64,000 nt of DNA from contig JAKZAP010000018.1 of NCBI GenBank assembly GCA_023053575.1, forward strand, positions 18,628,202 to 18,692,201, written 5' to 3'. Shown in pieces: positions 22,600 through 34,485 of the stretch. The translations under genes were made by a program, and so were the position numbers. The stretch's first letter is position 1. Each line of letters starts with the position of its first letter. The notes beneath the pieces were generated by a model that saw nothing but the letters and a program-made list of their open reading frames with translations, searched no databases and was not told the origin of the DNA. This DNA is from Branchinecta lynchi. Its lineage: Eukaryota; Arthropoda; Branchiopoda; Anostraca; Branchinectidae.

Positions 22600-22865
22600 G
22601 TTTGGTCCATGTGTACCTTTGCAAGTTGCAAACTGGTTGCAATCAGACGAGCAAGTTATTTCGATCGAGCGGTTATCCACTCTCTGGCACCTGTCTGCAT
22701 CCTTTCCCGGCACCGGCCGAAACAAGCAGTGCCGGCGACAAATTATGCGATTCATCTTTCAAACTCTTCTACACATGCTGATCTTAATGTTCTAATACGT
22801 GGTAACCGATGCCGGATGGTGTCAGACGGTGCCGGCACCTGTCCGGCACCAGATATCTTTCAGCC
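22600..22865 (-). repeat. GGTGCCGG-rich repeat, diverged copy
   Basis: Shares CCCGGCACCGGCCGA and the phrase GCTGATCTTAATGTTCTA, and has several GGCACC motifs as in 14810-15038 (inverse). Ends are not defined. Confidence 0.5.
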
Positions 22866-22902
22866 GAAGCTGACTGCGAATCATATTTACGACGCAAAAC
22901 AT

Positions 22903-23040
22903 TTTATTAGAGCTGATAGCTACAGCTCATTCTGGAAACGAACTTACTTAACTATTTTCCCACAAGTTTACTCCCAGCTTGAGCCTGAAGAGGACCCTTG
23001 CCAAGAAGGGCCGAAATGTAGCTCTAATAAAATATAGTTG
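22903..23040 (+). repeat. Inverted-repeat element with hammerhead-like core
   Basis: ATTTTATTAGAGCT at the left is matched inverted by AGCTCTAATAAAAT at the right. The right half carries CCTGAAGAGGACCCTTGCC then GGGCCGAAATGT, the same core as at 3215-3310 (inverse). See the finding on hammerhead-like motifs. Confidence 0.55.
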
Positions 23041-23315
23041 ACGTATCCGTTTTGCATTGTCAATATGGTCGGGCACTGCGTCACCGGGCACTTGCTGTAC
23101 AATAAAATCGAGACAGAGCAATCCCTCGATGTTGGTAACATTAAGACATAGCTTGACACAAATATATGAGGCCCGCATCAGCCAGGGGGGCAGGGCGTAT
23201 CTTCAGAAGAAACAGCAACCAAATATTTACACCTTTGTCAGTATTTTGAGAAAGCCACATAAAATGCTGTAAACGGTAAATGGATTTCATCCATGCCCCA
23301 GAGCAAACCGCTTCT

Positions 23316-23515
23316 CTTGACAGGGGACGACCACTCTCGATTTTAGTGTACAGCAAGTGCCCGGTGCCACGGTAAACGACCGGTTCCAGCACCGGTTCCC
23401 ACATGTTCGAACGTTAAAATCACCATGTTTAGAAACTGAATTGCGTAATTAATGGCGCCCATTTGTGCCGAGAAAGGGTGTATAGCAGCTGGCGGGGAGT
23501 GGTAACCCCTCGTTC
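23316..23515 (+). repeat. GGTGCCGG-rich MITE-like repeat
   Basis: It matches 14810-15038 in the same orientation: TTTTAGTGTACAGCAAGTGC, GAACGTTAAAATCA and AGTGGTAACCCC near the end. GGTGCC and CCGGTTCC motifs recur. Confidence 0.6.
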
Positions 23516-24722
23516 TCTTCGCTGCAAATTTGAGAAGCATGATCCCGCCAAGTGTTGGGATCTTGTTTTTAAGTTAAAATGTCTCACTTGATGAGGAAAA
23601 GACGCACAGTTATGTGATTTGGCCTAGGGCGTAGAAATCCTGGACAACAGGGCCCAACCAGCGCACGACGTCATCCACTACTTCCTGGCCGAAGAAATTC
23701 ATTTACTCTGCTTTTTCAAATGGCGGGTCATTGATAAATTACGTACTTACTTACTTAGAAATATTTACGTACGGCCCTGCACACAGATTCATTTACTCCG
23801 CCTTTTCAAAATGGCGAGTCATAAATAAATTACTTCCTTACTTACTAACAGAGGTAGTCCTTCACAAGTCTTGAACGTAATGAGCCTCAATTAAACCCCT
23901 CACCCCTCTACTCTTTCCTTTAACATTACTCGCACTTACTACGTTTGAGCGTTTTGCCGCTAGTGGACTTGTTTGAACGAGAACATAAATGTGACATTAG
24001 TTTTGCCTTTAATCGAGGTGCTTACTGTTTGCCTCTGTTTCGTGGGATTGCTGAAAACAAGTTCCAAATTTGAAAGTAGTCTAGAAAGTACGGCAGCTTT
24101 GATCTTCGATGAAATTTAAATTACTGACTTCATAATCTGTCCATGTCATAGATTTACTTTATACCTTCTCTTCATAAGCTTAATTATACAAACAAACGAC
24201 CACCCAGCACCAACATAAGGTCCTATTTGCAACCAGTGCTCATTACCCGGAACTTAAAATGCTATTAGATTTTCCTTTAAAATTTGGATGTTTATCTTTT
24301 ATCACATAACACTTCCCTATCTTAATCTCTTCAATATTTGCCTTCCAGCTGAGAATGACTCCGCCCTCATCTTGAAGCCCCACCTTCCTCCGTCATTTTG
24401 CAAAACCAGAAGAACCAATCAAGAGGCTTGATTACTAATTGAATCAGTCCACCAGTTAACAAGGCACGCCTCTTTCGGTAGTAAACTAACCTGCAGTAAG
24501 TGGTTCAGTCTTTTCAAACGTCAGTTTGGTTTCGCAATGGTCTAGTGATCAATCAGTACTAAGTAAAGAGCCAGTGGAATTGACTTTAAGTCCTCTTGCT
24601 AGAGTGTTCTAGTTTGTCAGATTATACAAGGTCAGTGAAAGCCACACCTACCCTATAGTTTTAGTAATCTGAACGACATTGTGTTTCATTAAAAGCAAAA
24701 ATTAATGCTCTTGCAGCTTCTA
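23516..24722. other. Mostly unassigned sequence; candidate promoter-like stretch at 24350-24640
   Basis: Two similar segments near 23690-23760 and 23785-23850 (CATTTACTCYGCYTTTTCAAA...GGCGRGTCAT) form a local duplication. From about 24350 the sequence appears single-copy within the window, with a CCAAT-type motif (24415), TCAGT initiator-like sites (24507, 24522) and a donor-like AAGGTCAGT (24628). No coding frame. Confidence 0.3.
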
Positions 24723-24890
24723 CACTGTAAAAATAAACTTAGCAGTATTTGCTACTGGGATTAATCTTGTCTCTAAAAAGATAATCTTATCTCTAATTCG
24801 GGTAAATCTTATCTCAGTAGAGAACAGATTAGTCCCAGTAGCAAATACTGAGTTAGATTTAATCCTTACTCGGAAAAACTTTGTACATTG
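24723..24890. mobile_element. Tc1/mariner-type MITE, 168 bp
   Basis: The ends are CACTGTAAAAATAAACT and, inverted, CAATGTACAAAGTTTTTC, flanked by TA on both sides. The interior pairs ATTTGCTACTGGGATTAATC with its inverse GATTAGTCCCAGTAGCAAAT. Relatives are at 36385-36533 and in the disrupted element 36546-38385. The superfamily call rests only on the TA target. Confidence 0.7.
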
Positions 24891-25461
24891 TAGTTATTAA
24901 ACAATACCCGAATGTGTCAAATTGCCAGGTCAGAATACGATTCTGCGCTGACCATATTGCGGATTATCCTTCTTAAAGCCGCCTATTAACCTTCTCGGAA
25001 ATAACCCACCTAAAAATTGCCCTACAGGAGAACTACACAAATTCAAACTATGTAAAATCGAAATGGGCCTCTAAATTTTTAAAGAATTTCTTTGCAGGTT
25101 TACCTAGGTCCCAACTATCATAAAGGAAAATCTTATGACCAAAGACCTAGTTAGAAACTATGGACACGTATTCATTCAATATTATTGGGGTAAATTTCGA
25201 ATTGAAGTAACTCGAGGTCGGAAACCCCATTGTAAAAGCTAGGGCACCTGAGTACGAGGGTTACCTGGTCAGAATATCTTAATCCGAAAAAATGTTGCAT
25301 TTACTAAAAGGAGACATCTCTTGAGTGACCTAACTATCTAGTAAGCGGTAAGCACCGTCGATCAAATAGCCGTAATATAGCCTACAAATCGCCCACAGAA
25401 GTCCCAGCTCTTTCTACTCATGCCTTTCAGTCATCCACAGGATCTTTCCACCTAATTAGTT
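24891..25461. other. No gene seen
   Basis: No reading frame of 60 codons and no recognised repeat. Confidence 0.4.
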
Positions 25462-25765
25462 TAACTAAAAGATTTGATGGGTAATAAAGTTTTCCAAGAG
25501 TTGCGTCGGTTGGGTAGATTCCTGAAGGTTGCCATGGAGCACCGTGAACGTTTTATTGTAGGTTGATGTTGTGGTAGGGATAGGTGTTAGTTTGTTTAAT
25601 AGTTATTTAGTTATTAGAAGTATGAGTTGAGTGTTGAATATTTTGATGGGTACATTGCAGTTGGAGTGCTTGTTTATTTTTATATTTTGTCCCGCTATGG
25701 CCAATAGGGTTTTTTTGGGAATACATTTCATTCATTCATTCATTTCATTCATTCATTCATATTGG
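25462..25765 (+). mobile_element. 5'-truncated LINE 3' end, CATT-repeat tail
   Basis: The + strand reads GNKVFQELRRLGRFLKVAME then HRERFIVG and a stop near 25563, closely like the minus-strand reading of 40640-40960 (DLRLGRFLKQAMEHRERF). It is the extreme C-terminus and 3' untranslated region of one LINE family and ends in a CATT tetranucleotide array (25725-25762). Confidence 0.75.
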
Positions 25766-26201
25766 GTTTACTACGAAGCGTCGGGCTTCCAGGCCTTCCA
25801 GTGACTACGGAAAACTAAAAAAAAAATTCAGACGTACAGAAGATATTTTAGAAGTGTGATTTTTCTTTACATATCCATTATTTTGCTATCGGTTACATGT
25901 CCATATGCTCTTAGGTATAATACATTCGAGAATACCTTACTTATGGATAATACCTTAAATATTACCTTATAATTCGGTAATACATGATTGACCTGGTCTT
26001 TTATACTGGGGCCCTATTACAAACGAGTCAGAAATTGGACACATTGCATTATCCAAAGTGCAAGATCTCTGTATATGTGTATGATTGCTCCAAGGATTGC
26101 TCTTTGCTCGGCTCTTTGTCGACATTGCCCTGGGCTATTGTACTCAACACATTCCTGACCTAGCTTCTTTAATAATTCATTAAAATAAGTAATTTGTAAC
26201 T
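25766..26201. other. No gene seen
   Basis: AT-rich, with the motif AATACCTTA repeated a few times near 25930-25980. No coding. Confidence 0.35.
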
Positions 26202-26265
26202 CGCGATCATCGAACCGACCTACCGACAGAAAAGTGATCGGTATATGGCACTTGCCAAATCAGGA
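26202..26265 (+). repeat. Isolated HINE-like 3' end
   Basis: Contains CCGACCTACCGACAGAAAAG, TGATCGGTATATGGCACTTGC: the tetranucleotide tract and the first arm of the terminal hairpin of the array elements, without an array. Confidence 0.6.
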
Positions 26266-26512
26266 TAAAATGGAAAAGGCACATTGATCCTATTAAGGCG
26301 AAATATCAAATCTAAACGTTCACGAACAAAATTTGGGCACTCAAAAAGAAAACTGGAACATGTTTAGTTTTCACCACAAAGGCACAACTCCCTATCATTT
26401 TTATGTATTCTATGAAGGACAAAATTTAGCCTACAATGACCCGTGATAATCTGCGTTAAATGGTAAGACGGCTGAAATTGGGAAGCAGCTAATAAATCTG
26501 GTTCAGGATTAA

Positions 26513-27353
26513 AACAAGAGCTGTAAGCTCATATGGTACCTCTAAGCCAACTCACGAAGCCCGGGACCCCACTCTAAGCCTGTATCGCGATTTCCGGCCC
26601 CCCTTCCACCCTTTCCTCAGACTTATCGGGTCCGGTACGGGTACGAAATGGGACATCCGTGACCCGACCTCTTTCCAACAATTAAGTTTAATTTGTGTCC
26701 GATGACCCGTTCGAAATTTATGCTTTCCAAGCCCTCCTGATCGCGGACTTCACATGACTTTCAAAATGACTTTTCTGAAGTCAATCTGATCGAGTTCCTG
26801 ATAAGCCTACCAAGTGTCATCGTTCTAGCACATCTGGAAGTACCTTAACCCGTGATAACCGGATATCCGGGACTACCTTCCACCCCACCCACCCCCCATT
26901 ATGCCCGTATCCGATCCGGTTACGTCAGCGATGTACCTAGGATCTCTGATTGTTCTTCCCACCAAGTTTCATCCCGATGCCTCCACTGAACCACTCTAAG
27001 CGTTTTTAGATATTTCCGGTACCCCCCCCCCCCCCCAACTCCCCCCACAGTTCACGGATCTGGTCCGGAAATTAACTAGGACATGCGAGTTCTTTCCGCT
27101 TACCAAGTTTCATTCAGATCCAACCACCTGCTCGAAAGTTACGCATGTCTCAATTTTCCAGATTCCCCCTCCCTCAACTCCCCCCATGATGGTCGAATAG
27201 GGGAAGTGATTATTCCAGGTCACTTTGGTCGGGTCCCTGATACGCCTGCCACGTTTCATCGTCCTAGCACATCCTAAAGTACCCTAACTGACGGACGACC
27301 AACCGGCAGACCGACCGACGGAAAAGTGATCGGTATATGACACTTAGTGCCAT
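26513..27353 (+). mobile_element. HINE-like element, short array, both ends visible
   Basis: The start AACAAGAGCTGTAAGCTCAT carries the small hairpin GAGCT-GTA-AGCTC and then ATATGG-ACC, a diverged form of the internal inverted repeat ATATGGCACTTGC. The interior has about two array units (CAAGTTTCATYC, CCGGTNCCCCCC, CGGATCTGGTCCGG). The end has GACCGACCGACGG, then TATATGACACTTAGTGCCAT, a degenerate terminal hairpin. This small copy shows the whole element architecture. Confidence 0.65.
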
Positions 27354-28689
27354 ACAAACGAATTGACCAAGAACAGAACCCGGAGAATCGGAGATAAAGT
27401 TCAAACATTTTGATCTTGGCCCCCGAGCTTATGTTTCGGGTGCACCTGACCTGAAAATCCTACACTACGTGGGGAGAAGGGGAGGAGGATCCACAGACTA
27501 CATAGATCGGTTGACATGGCAATGGGAAAGTCTCCTTAATAATGTGGTCATGAGTTTGTCAACGCCCCTATAAAGAATAGTACTGATTAAAGGATTAAAT
27601 GTTGAAATGTTAATGATTAAAGCCAGTAGTGAAATAAACCTTCCCTCTCTTCTGAGTCACCATCATTACCTGCATGAAACAGCACCCAATTTCGAGCAAG
27701 AAAGAATAGAAATAAAAATTAAAGTAGTCACAGAAGACATTTGAAAGGATTAACTTATTACATGCTGATATTTTAGATTCACAAATAAATATTATATACA
27801 TTATTAGACTGTGATTCACTATGCTCTTGGAAGGAAATTAAGAATCCTGGCGTCTCTGAACCACAACCAAGTGGTGAGCAAACGGGCTAGCCAATTGCGA
27901 GTAGCACGCTGGACAGAATAAAAAGTGTTTGCGTGTTCGTTTTCAGCGTTTTTTGCATTTGCCTTGAAGGAATGTGGATGATATAAAGATACACAGAGGG
28001 ATATAGTTGTTAGCAAAATTAGTGTATTTTTAGGCCTACTTTAATTCACATTTAGAAACCGTCTTCATAAGACGAATCTAATTTAGAAGATCATCTTGCG
28101 ATAGGATATATCCCTCAACGGGACTGTTGTTAAACCTTGGCCTAAGACTGGGTCCAGTCCATTCTAGGGGCGTCGTAAATCAGAAACCTAGCGGAGAGGA
28201 AACGGTTTCGTCCTAGAACCTTTGCAAATCTTGTGTAGACTATCTGTGAGATCTAGCCCTTGAATTTACGACTTTCACTCTTAGTACTGAAATATAGACG
28301 GATCCGAGGTTTTTCGGTCCATCGAGGGAATTCATACTTCCGACATTGTGTTCTTAATATTTTCTTAACTATGAATATTATCAAAACGGGCGAAAGTGAG
28401 TTGATATAAGGCAAGTCGCGCACCACAGCTTAACCACCTAGGTCGAGAACGGGTCCCTCAATATTTTACGGCCGATTACTACGATTACTAGCCTACTTCT
28501 TGATCTTGACAGAAGTGGTCGAGGCCACTAAAGTCAAGTTACAATTATTTCAAGTGCAAACTGAAGTAAGAATCAGGAACAGCAAATGTGGCATGGATTA
28601 GTCGAGAGAGTAGACTGCCAGCCAAATGGCAAGGTTGTAACCTGATGCTCACTGCTTTGACACTCAGACGTAACAGTTAGTTTCCGTCA
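27354..28689. other. No supported gene
   Basis: Two short minus-strand frames (27610-28016) are unrecognised. The phrase near 27835-27900 (AAATTAAGAATCCTGGCGTC...GTGAGCAAACGGGCTAGCCA) resembles 14585-14645, so another dispersed repeat, about 150-200 bp, is present in both places. Nothing else is seen. Confidence 0.35.
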
Positions 28690-28930
28690 TGTGTCTCCGC
28701 CCCCACTGCAAGGTCTCAAACGCAAACGACATTTTAGTCCCTCTGCAAAACAAAGAGTTACCCACTCCCCACACCTGCTGTATACCCTTTCTTTCCCGGC
28801 ACCAGCCGAGGAAAGGGCTTCTTAATATGCTAATTTGTATGTTCTACCACGTGGCAACCGGACACCGCAGCACTGGGCACCTGTTGTACATTAAAATCGA
28901 TAGTGGGCAGCCTCTTAGTGCAAAATCGAG
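28690..28930 (-). repeat. GGTGCCGG-rich repeat, minus-strand copy
   Basis: Contains AGTTACCCACTCCCCA (inverse of the 15.03-kb end), CCCGGCACCAGCCGAGG, and GCACCTGTTGTACATTAAAA, matching 14810-15038 and 23316-23515 in inverse. Confidence 0.6.
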
Positions 28931-29029
28931 AAGAACGAGACCAAAGGTTTCGATGGGATCCCAAAAATCTAATATTTGATCCAGACAACTGCGAACAAAT
29001 TACCATACTTGTCCAGAAAAAAAAGGAAG

Positions 29030-29610
29030 TTCAGAAACAAATTCAGCGTATCTTCTTACCCGTATAAAGAACATCTAATCAACTTCAAGTAAAACTTTAA
29101 CTTATACAAAAAATCCGGTTTCAACCGGATTCCGAACGAGCTCTATATCCCGGTAAAAAAAAAAAAAATTTCATATACAGATTCAGCGTGTCCTCTCACC
29201 TCTAATCTGTCATCTAATCAACTTCAAATAAAACTTTTGCTTTTAACAAATTTTCCGGTTTTCGCCTGATTCCGGGCGAACAAGTAGTCCGGGTAGAAAA
29301 TACTTTTCACAGTGTGTTCAGCGTTCAGCATGTCTTCTTACCCCTAAATCGAACATCCAATCGACTTCCAATAAAACTTTTACTTTTAACAGACTTTCCG
29401 GTTTTGGCCAGATTCCGGGCTAACTACTTGTCCGGCGAAAAAATGGTTTTCACCATTATGTGCAGCATGTTTTCCTACCCCTAAATCTAACACCTAATCA
29501 ACTTAAAAACTTTCCAGTTTTGGCCGTATTCCGGGCGAACTACTTGTCCGATGACAAAATGGTTTTCACCATCGTGTTCAGCATGTCTTCTTGCCCCATA
29601 ATCGACTATC
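29030..29610 (+). repeat. Minisatellite, about five units of 118-146 bp
   Basis: The anchor TCAGCRTGTCTTCTTACCCC recurs at about 29043, 29183, 29329, 29461 and 29579. Each unit also carries ATCTAATCAACTTCAAATAA-like, TTTCCGGTTTTGGCC, GATTCCGGGCGAAC and ACTTGTCCGG motifs. Later units are shorter and more alike. Confidence 0.85.
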
Positions 29611-29679
29611 ACATTATATGTTTAAAAATATTTCATTTGCCCATTAATTTAAACCCCCTCCCCCACCCCTAAATGTAGG

Positions 29680-29860
29680 GCTACAGAGCCCATCTACCAA
29701 CTTGACCTCACTCTTGACCCATACAACCCTCACACCAAGTTTCATCAAAATATCTCATTCCCTTCGAGAGTTATGATGCGCACAGACGGACAGACGGACA
29801 ACTTTTGTGATTTCATAGGTATCCCTCCACTTACGTTTTGGGATCCCAAAAATACAATTG
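29680..29860 (+). repeat. CGGACAGA-containing dispersed repeat
   Basis: The order is CACCAAGTTTCATCAAAATA, CCTTCGAGAGTTATGATGCG, CAGACGGACAGACGGACAAC, then GGGATCCCAAAAATACAATT. Inverse relatives are at 35865-36062 and 49550-49870. It resembles in style the array elements (CAAGTTTCAT followed by a tetranucleotide tract), so it may be another HINE-type family. Confidence 0.55.
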
Positions 29861-32630
29861 TCTTCATTTTAAGCTCGGTATCTTTACCGATATTTCTCGT
29901 TTGTAGCTTTACACAGATCCTTGATATTGTGTTTCTTCCTATAACAAAGTTCAAATATAAGTTAGTCTAAACGGTTTAGCTCTTAATCATAACTTAACGA
30001 TGTTTTGCAAATCAGTTTAGCACAAAATTCGTGCAAACTGTGACTCGCTCATAAACTCGCTTCTATGAAAATCAGCAACATCCAACACAAGAATTGGCAG
30101 ATTTTAATTATATATTTTTTTCTAAGACTAATTCATGTGAGCCGATCGGACCATTTTGAGTTTCAGATATTATTATATATTATTATATAACATTAAGTTT
30201 ATCGAGGTGAAGTGTCTGGAAAATGCTTCATATACTAGCTTTTACCAGAAGGTCCCAGTATTTTCATTTTTCGACGGCTTCCGGAACAGAAGTGTCCGGT
30301 CCTCCTAGAATAGTCCCCCCAATTACAAAAATATATCTTGTATTAACAATCAATTGCTAAGCCTTATTTAATTTTCACACCTACGCGTTTTCTCCCCATA
30401 CATCCATCATTTTAATTGCAAAAACTTTCGCGCCATGTTTCTCTCCTTCCACCGTTTCAAGAACTCATTCACCATGATAGCGACTGACTTTATTCAGTTG
30501 ACACCGTCCATTCAAATTGGACTTAATCTCAGTAACATCTTTGCCGTCGGTTGTTCAGTCCATTAGTGGGTTGACATCAACTGATTGACCATAAGGTAAT
30601 CAGATTCGAGTCCCTTACTTTTTACACGTATATAGATGACTTTATCTGTCACCGAGGCTGCCATGACACTTCCACATTAGGGGTCTTGAGTGTTATAGCT
30701 GATAACAAATTAATGGTTGAGCCTAGGTTGATACAACATGCAAAGTAAATGGAGAATTAGTGTTGAAACTTGAAACGGCGCCACATAGACTAGGTGGTGG
30801 GCGAAGCGCTGAAAGGTATTTTTGAAATATAACCTGCCAACGAATATTGTTTATGGTAAATTTGGCAGGGATTTTTGAGCAAATAAGAAACGGAAACAGC
30901 CCAAATTTGGTAATGGCTAACCACTCCAAATGAGGGTTCGAATTTGGGCATTTATACCGTCAGTGAATAGGTTGGTTTCCTATCAGTATAACTAGCGACC
31001 AAATGGTCGAAGGATGATTTGTCATATTCACTGTTAATAAACAGTTCAAGAAAGTTGTTTAGTTTAATTGTTTAGCGTAACAGAATATGTTACCTACAGT
31101 TCAGTTTTAAATCCCTGTTAAGGTGGTACTTGTCAATTTTAAAGGAGAAAGGAATGCTTTTTCTAGTCAAGTTGAAGATGAATAAAAAAAAAACTATGAG
31201 ATGGTATTTAATATCCAAAAAACAATAAGTTGAACGATCAACTTTTACTGGGACGAAGCGAAGTTTAGTACCCACCAATACATACATTGACGATTCAATA
31301 CACCGAGGAATTAATAACATTGCATGTTAAGGCGCCCCTCCCATACAAGGAGTTGGATACTTCGTGTCATGGTAAAGATTGCGCCCTGGACAGCCATTTT
31401 ACCACTCATGCAAACTGGGCAGGACACTCACATTTGTGCATTAATACTGCTCCTTTTTCTGGTTTCCTTTTCTGGTTTATTTTGTTGTCTTTTGTCCTTG
31501 TGTTTGTGCCAGTAAATGGCTGGGGTTGATGACTTGGTGTGTGAAGGTGTTGAGGATCTTTATTTTTTTATTTAAGTGTTTATTTTTTTAATAGTTTATA
31601 TTTAGTTGTTTAAAGAAAATGTAGTTAAAGAAATTTTTTAAAAGATCCAAATGAGAGAATTAATTTCCAAATATTAGGGGCGAAAAATCGTAAATAAAAT
31701 ATGGGTTAATTTAAAAAATTAGGTGACGTGAATAGTTAAAGTAAAAATATATTAAAAGTAACGTCACCGAGGGATGGAGGAGTAGCCACAAAAAGTAGGA
31801 AATATGATTTCTTAGCTTTTAAGTAATATAAAAATAAGTTAAATTACAAAAGATGCTACGGGAAAAAACAAAAATACTGCTCCTTAGGGGGGGGGGGTCC
31901 GAAAAGGGCTCGGTGTGAACCCTTGATAAGAGACGCACTGGCCACCTTGGTATACACCGACAGCTAAAGTAGGACTGAAATATCCCCAATCCAGGAACGT
32001 GTTAAGGTTGAAGAACAGCAAATCCAGAATTTAGAGGCTGGAATGTTGAACCAACCGTGTCAATGACATAGGATAATACCCGTTCCAAAATATGTAATGC
32101 ATAATTTCGAAACTGGCTTATCAAGATATAATACCCGAAAATCTCTCTCTTATTATAACACTTACAGAAGAGTACGAAGCATCTATAGTGAAATACATAT
32201 TTCCGATAGCTTCACTTCCTGAATCATAACCAAGACCGAACTACTATTTTCCCCAGAAAGTCAACGACTAAAATTTATAATCGCTCTCTCGAATAGTCAA
32301 ACTGTTCATCCAAAAGAAACTGAAGCAATAAGCCCATAACATTCTGATTTGGTTATTGTTTAGAACCGAAATCGCTCAAATAACAGTTATTGACAATAAA
32401 TTTCGCACACTCGTCATCAATACTACACGTTTGTTTTTCCGCTGGCCACGTCGAAAGATAATTTTTTGGGCCTGGTTAGTCCTTTTTATTCTTTCTGTGT
32501 TTTTCTTCTCGTCCATTTGCTTCGTTGTGGAAGCTCAATGAATTTTCTTTCTTTGTAGCCTATTGCACTATTTCCTTTTCCTTATCCTGTCCTATCCAGA
32601 TTTCCGTTCGTTAGAGAGAGACAGGCTTAA
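29861..32630. other. Long stretch without recognised genes or repeats
   Basis: AT-rich. Frames at 31287-31529 and 31324-31515 overlap and have no recognisable domain. The T/TTTAT-rich stretch 31555-31640 could be a LINE 3' end. A run of ten G lies at about 31889-31898. No TSD-bounded element was found. Confidence 0.35.
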
Positions 32631-33079
32631 AGGACCCTCCTTGCTTACTCTGCCATTTATAATATATCTAGCTCCCTTACGGAATTATAAACTTTAAAAT
32701 CCCCACATTTCTCGACTGTTTCGTTTTGTTCCTAGGAACTTTTAGCGCTTTGTCGGCCTTGCCTAGTTTTGCCCGTCGTACAACGCAAAGTTTGCGGAAT
32801 CTTGAACGTCTGCTGACACTTGTTGCACAAATAAGGATATAGTAACCTTCTATTTTTTACTTCTTTTACTGCTTAGTTTTCCCACTTTTTAACGACGGCG
32901 CGTTCAATTTTCAAATGTTTTGCGCCCAGCCGCCGCGTCGGAGAGCAGGACCGCTGGATAGAGTCGACAAGTGCTAATAAGAAAATGCTAAATTCAGGAG
33001 GAAAGTCATGGCATTTTTGAAAAACGTTTTTTCTTATCTGTTTCATTGTGAAAAGATCATTTCCAGTAAGAGTTGTGCT
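32631..33079 (+). mobile_element. TTAA MITE, 449 bp, same family as 43765-44209
   Basis: It is flanked by TTAA at 32627-32630 and 33080-33083, begins AGGACCCTCCTTGC and ends AAGAGTTGTGCT. It is collinear with 43765-44209, sharing GAATTATAAACTTTAAAAT, GCCGCCGCGTCGGAGAGCAG and GAAAAGATCATTTC. Confidence 0.8.
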
Positions 33080-33083
33080 TTAA

Positions 33084-34481
33084 TGAAAACAACCGGCAGT
33101 GAGACACTGAAAGGGTTGTACAAAAAAGAACATAAATAAGCACTAAATAATTGTTCTAGCCATGAACGGCAGTGCCAAGCGGCGGTAACGCTGCGCGTTA
33201 CATTTGAATAGTTCATTACTTTGCCGTTTACCAAGAGAATTTCAAAACGAACTTGGACCTATCATGATCTCCTGTAGTGCCACAAATGAAAATCAAACGA
33301 ATTAACTATAATTGCCGAGCGGAAGTAATCCTCCAAATCTCGTTATTCAATGGGGCGAGAAATTGCTCCCTAATCCTTCGATAGACGGACTTAGGATCAC
33401 TTTCAAAGAACACGATTGGTCTGTTGTCAACAACTTTTCGAACCCTAGGTGGTCATTTCGTGCTGATAATCTGGTCTATTTTGTCATCGGTTGAGCTCTA
33501 AGTAGATTATGTTGTTTCTCATGTTTAAGGTTGAAAGAGTCGAAGGCTATTGAGTTGAACGATTGTGACAGGACTGTTCACCAGCACAGATCCTATGAAA
33601 GGGTGTGCTGAAATGAAGACAGTCGCTGCAGTTCAGCCGCTTCAAGTGGACTATTTCATGTTTGCCTACTGACAGTAAACTAGATCTATAAGTACACAGA
33701 TATAATAAATATACTCCATCAGTGATTTTATGTAAAGAGGGTAATAAACACATTCATTTATTACCGATTAGCCTTCCCTTATAACATTTAAGGGGTAGTA
33801 AGGTAAATTATAATTGTCCCGGAGTCCTCTGTTTATTTTCTGCTGGTGGAACATAACTAAACTGACCTGGGTCTGGGTTAATCAAATTAAGATGGTGATA
33901 ATCAATCGGAATTAACCATATTGTCTGAATTCTCAACACATGAATCCGAGTTCAGATTAACGATCGTGAGGTTTAGTGGACCAAGGATCGGTTCGACTTG
34001 GAATACTTTTAAGGTTCAGTTTAAAAAATTTTGAAGATTCAAAGACCCGACACTATTAAACCGATTAAATCTTGTGGAGTGTGCATACGATATCGGCCGC
34101 TCGGTCGAGGCATCTTTCACTATTGCATATTACACATACTAGTTTTGCATTGACACAATTTAAGAAAGCTTGATTATAATTGATTTCAAGATCAAACAGA
34201 TATCACATTAATCTGCTGTACGGGATTGCTAAAGAGAGCGTGGCGCCCATAATATTTGGGACTTGTGCAATAAATCCATTCTATAGACTAATCGGTAGTT
34301 CGGTACTGCCAGAGACTATCGGAAAACTAGTACTAATAATTGCCCTCTCCTCGCAACGGAGGAGGAAGATTTAGTTCTATGACGGTGAAGATTCGTTTTT
34401 CAGAATTCAGAAGGGGTCTGAATCCCCTTTCTCATGGTGCCTCGAATAGTACTAGAACGACAATCATATTGAGCTTGTCCT
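33084..34481. other. No supported gene
   Basis: Only short unrecognised frames (33312-33494, 33547-33753). Several TAATC/GATTA motifs occur in 33870-34080 in a region that looks single-copy here. Confidence 0.3.
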
Positions 34482-34485
34482 TAAA

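Noticed and set aside
22564..23037. 157-codon open frame
   Set aside because: It crosses from the GGTGCCGG repeat into the inverted-repeat element with the hammerhead-like core, so it is a product of repeats.
29030..29610. Minisatellite as a CRISPR array
   Set aside because: Units are long and diverged throughout, with no constant repeat/variable spacer pattern, and the window is eukaryotic.
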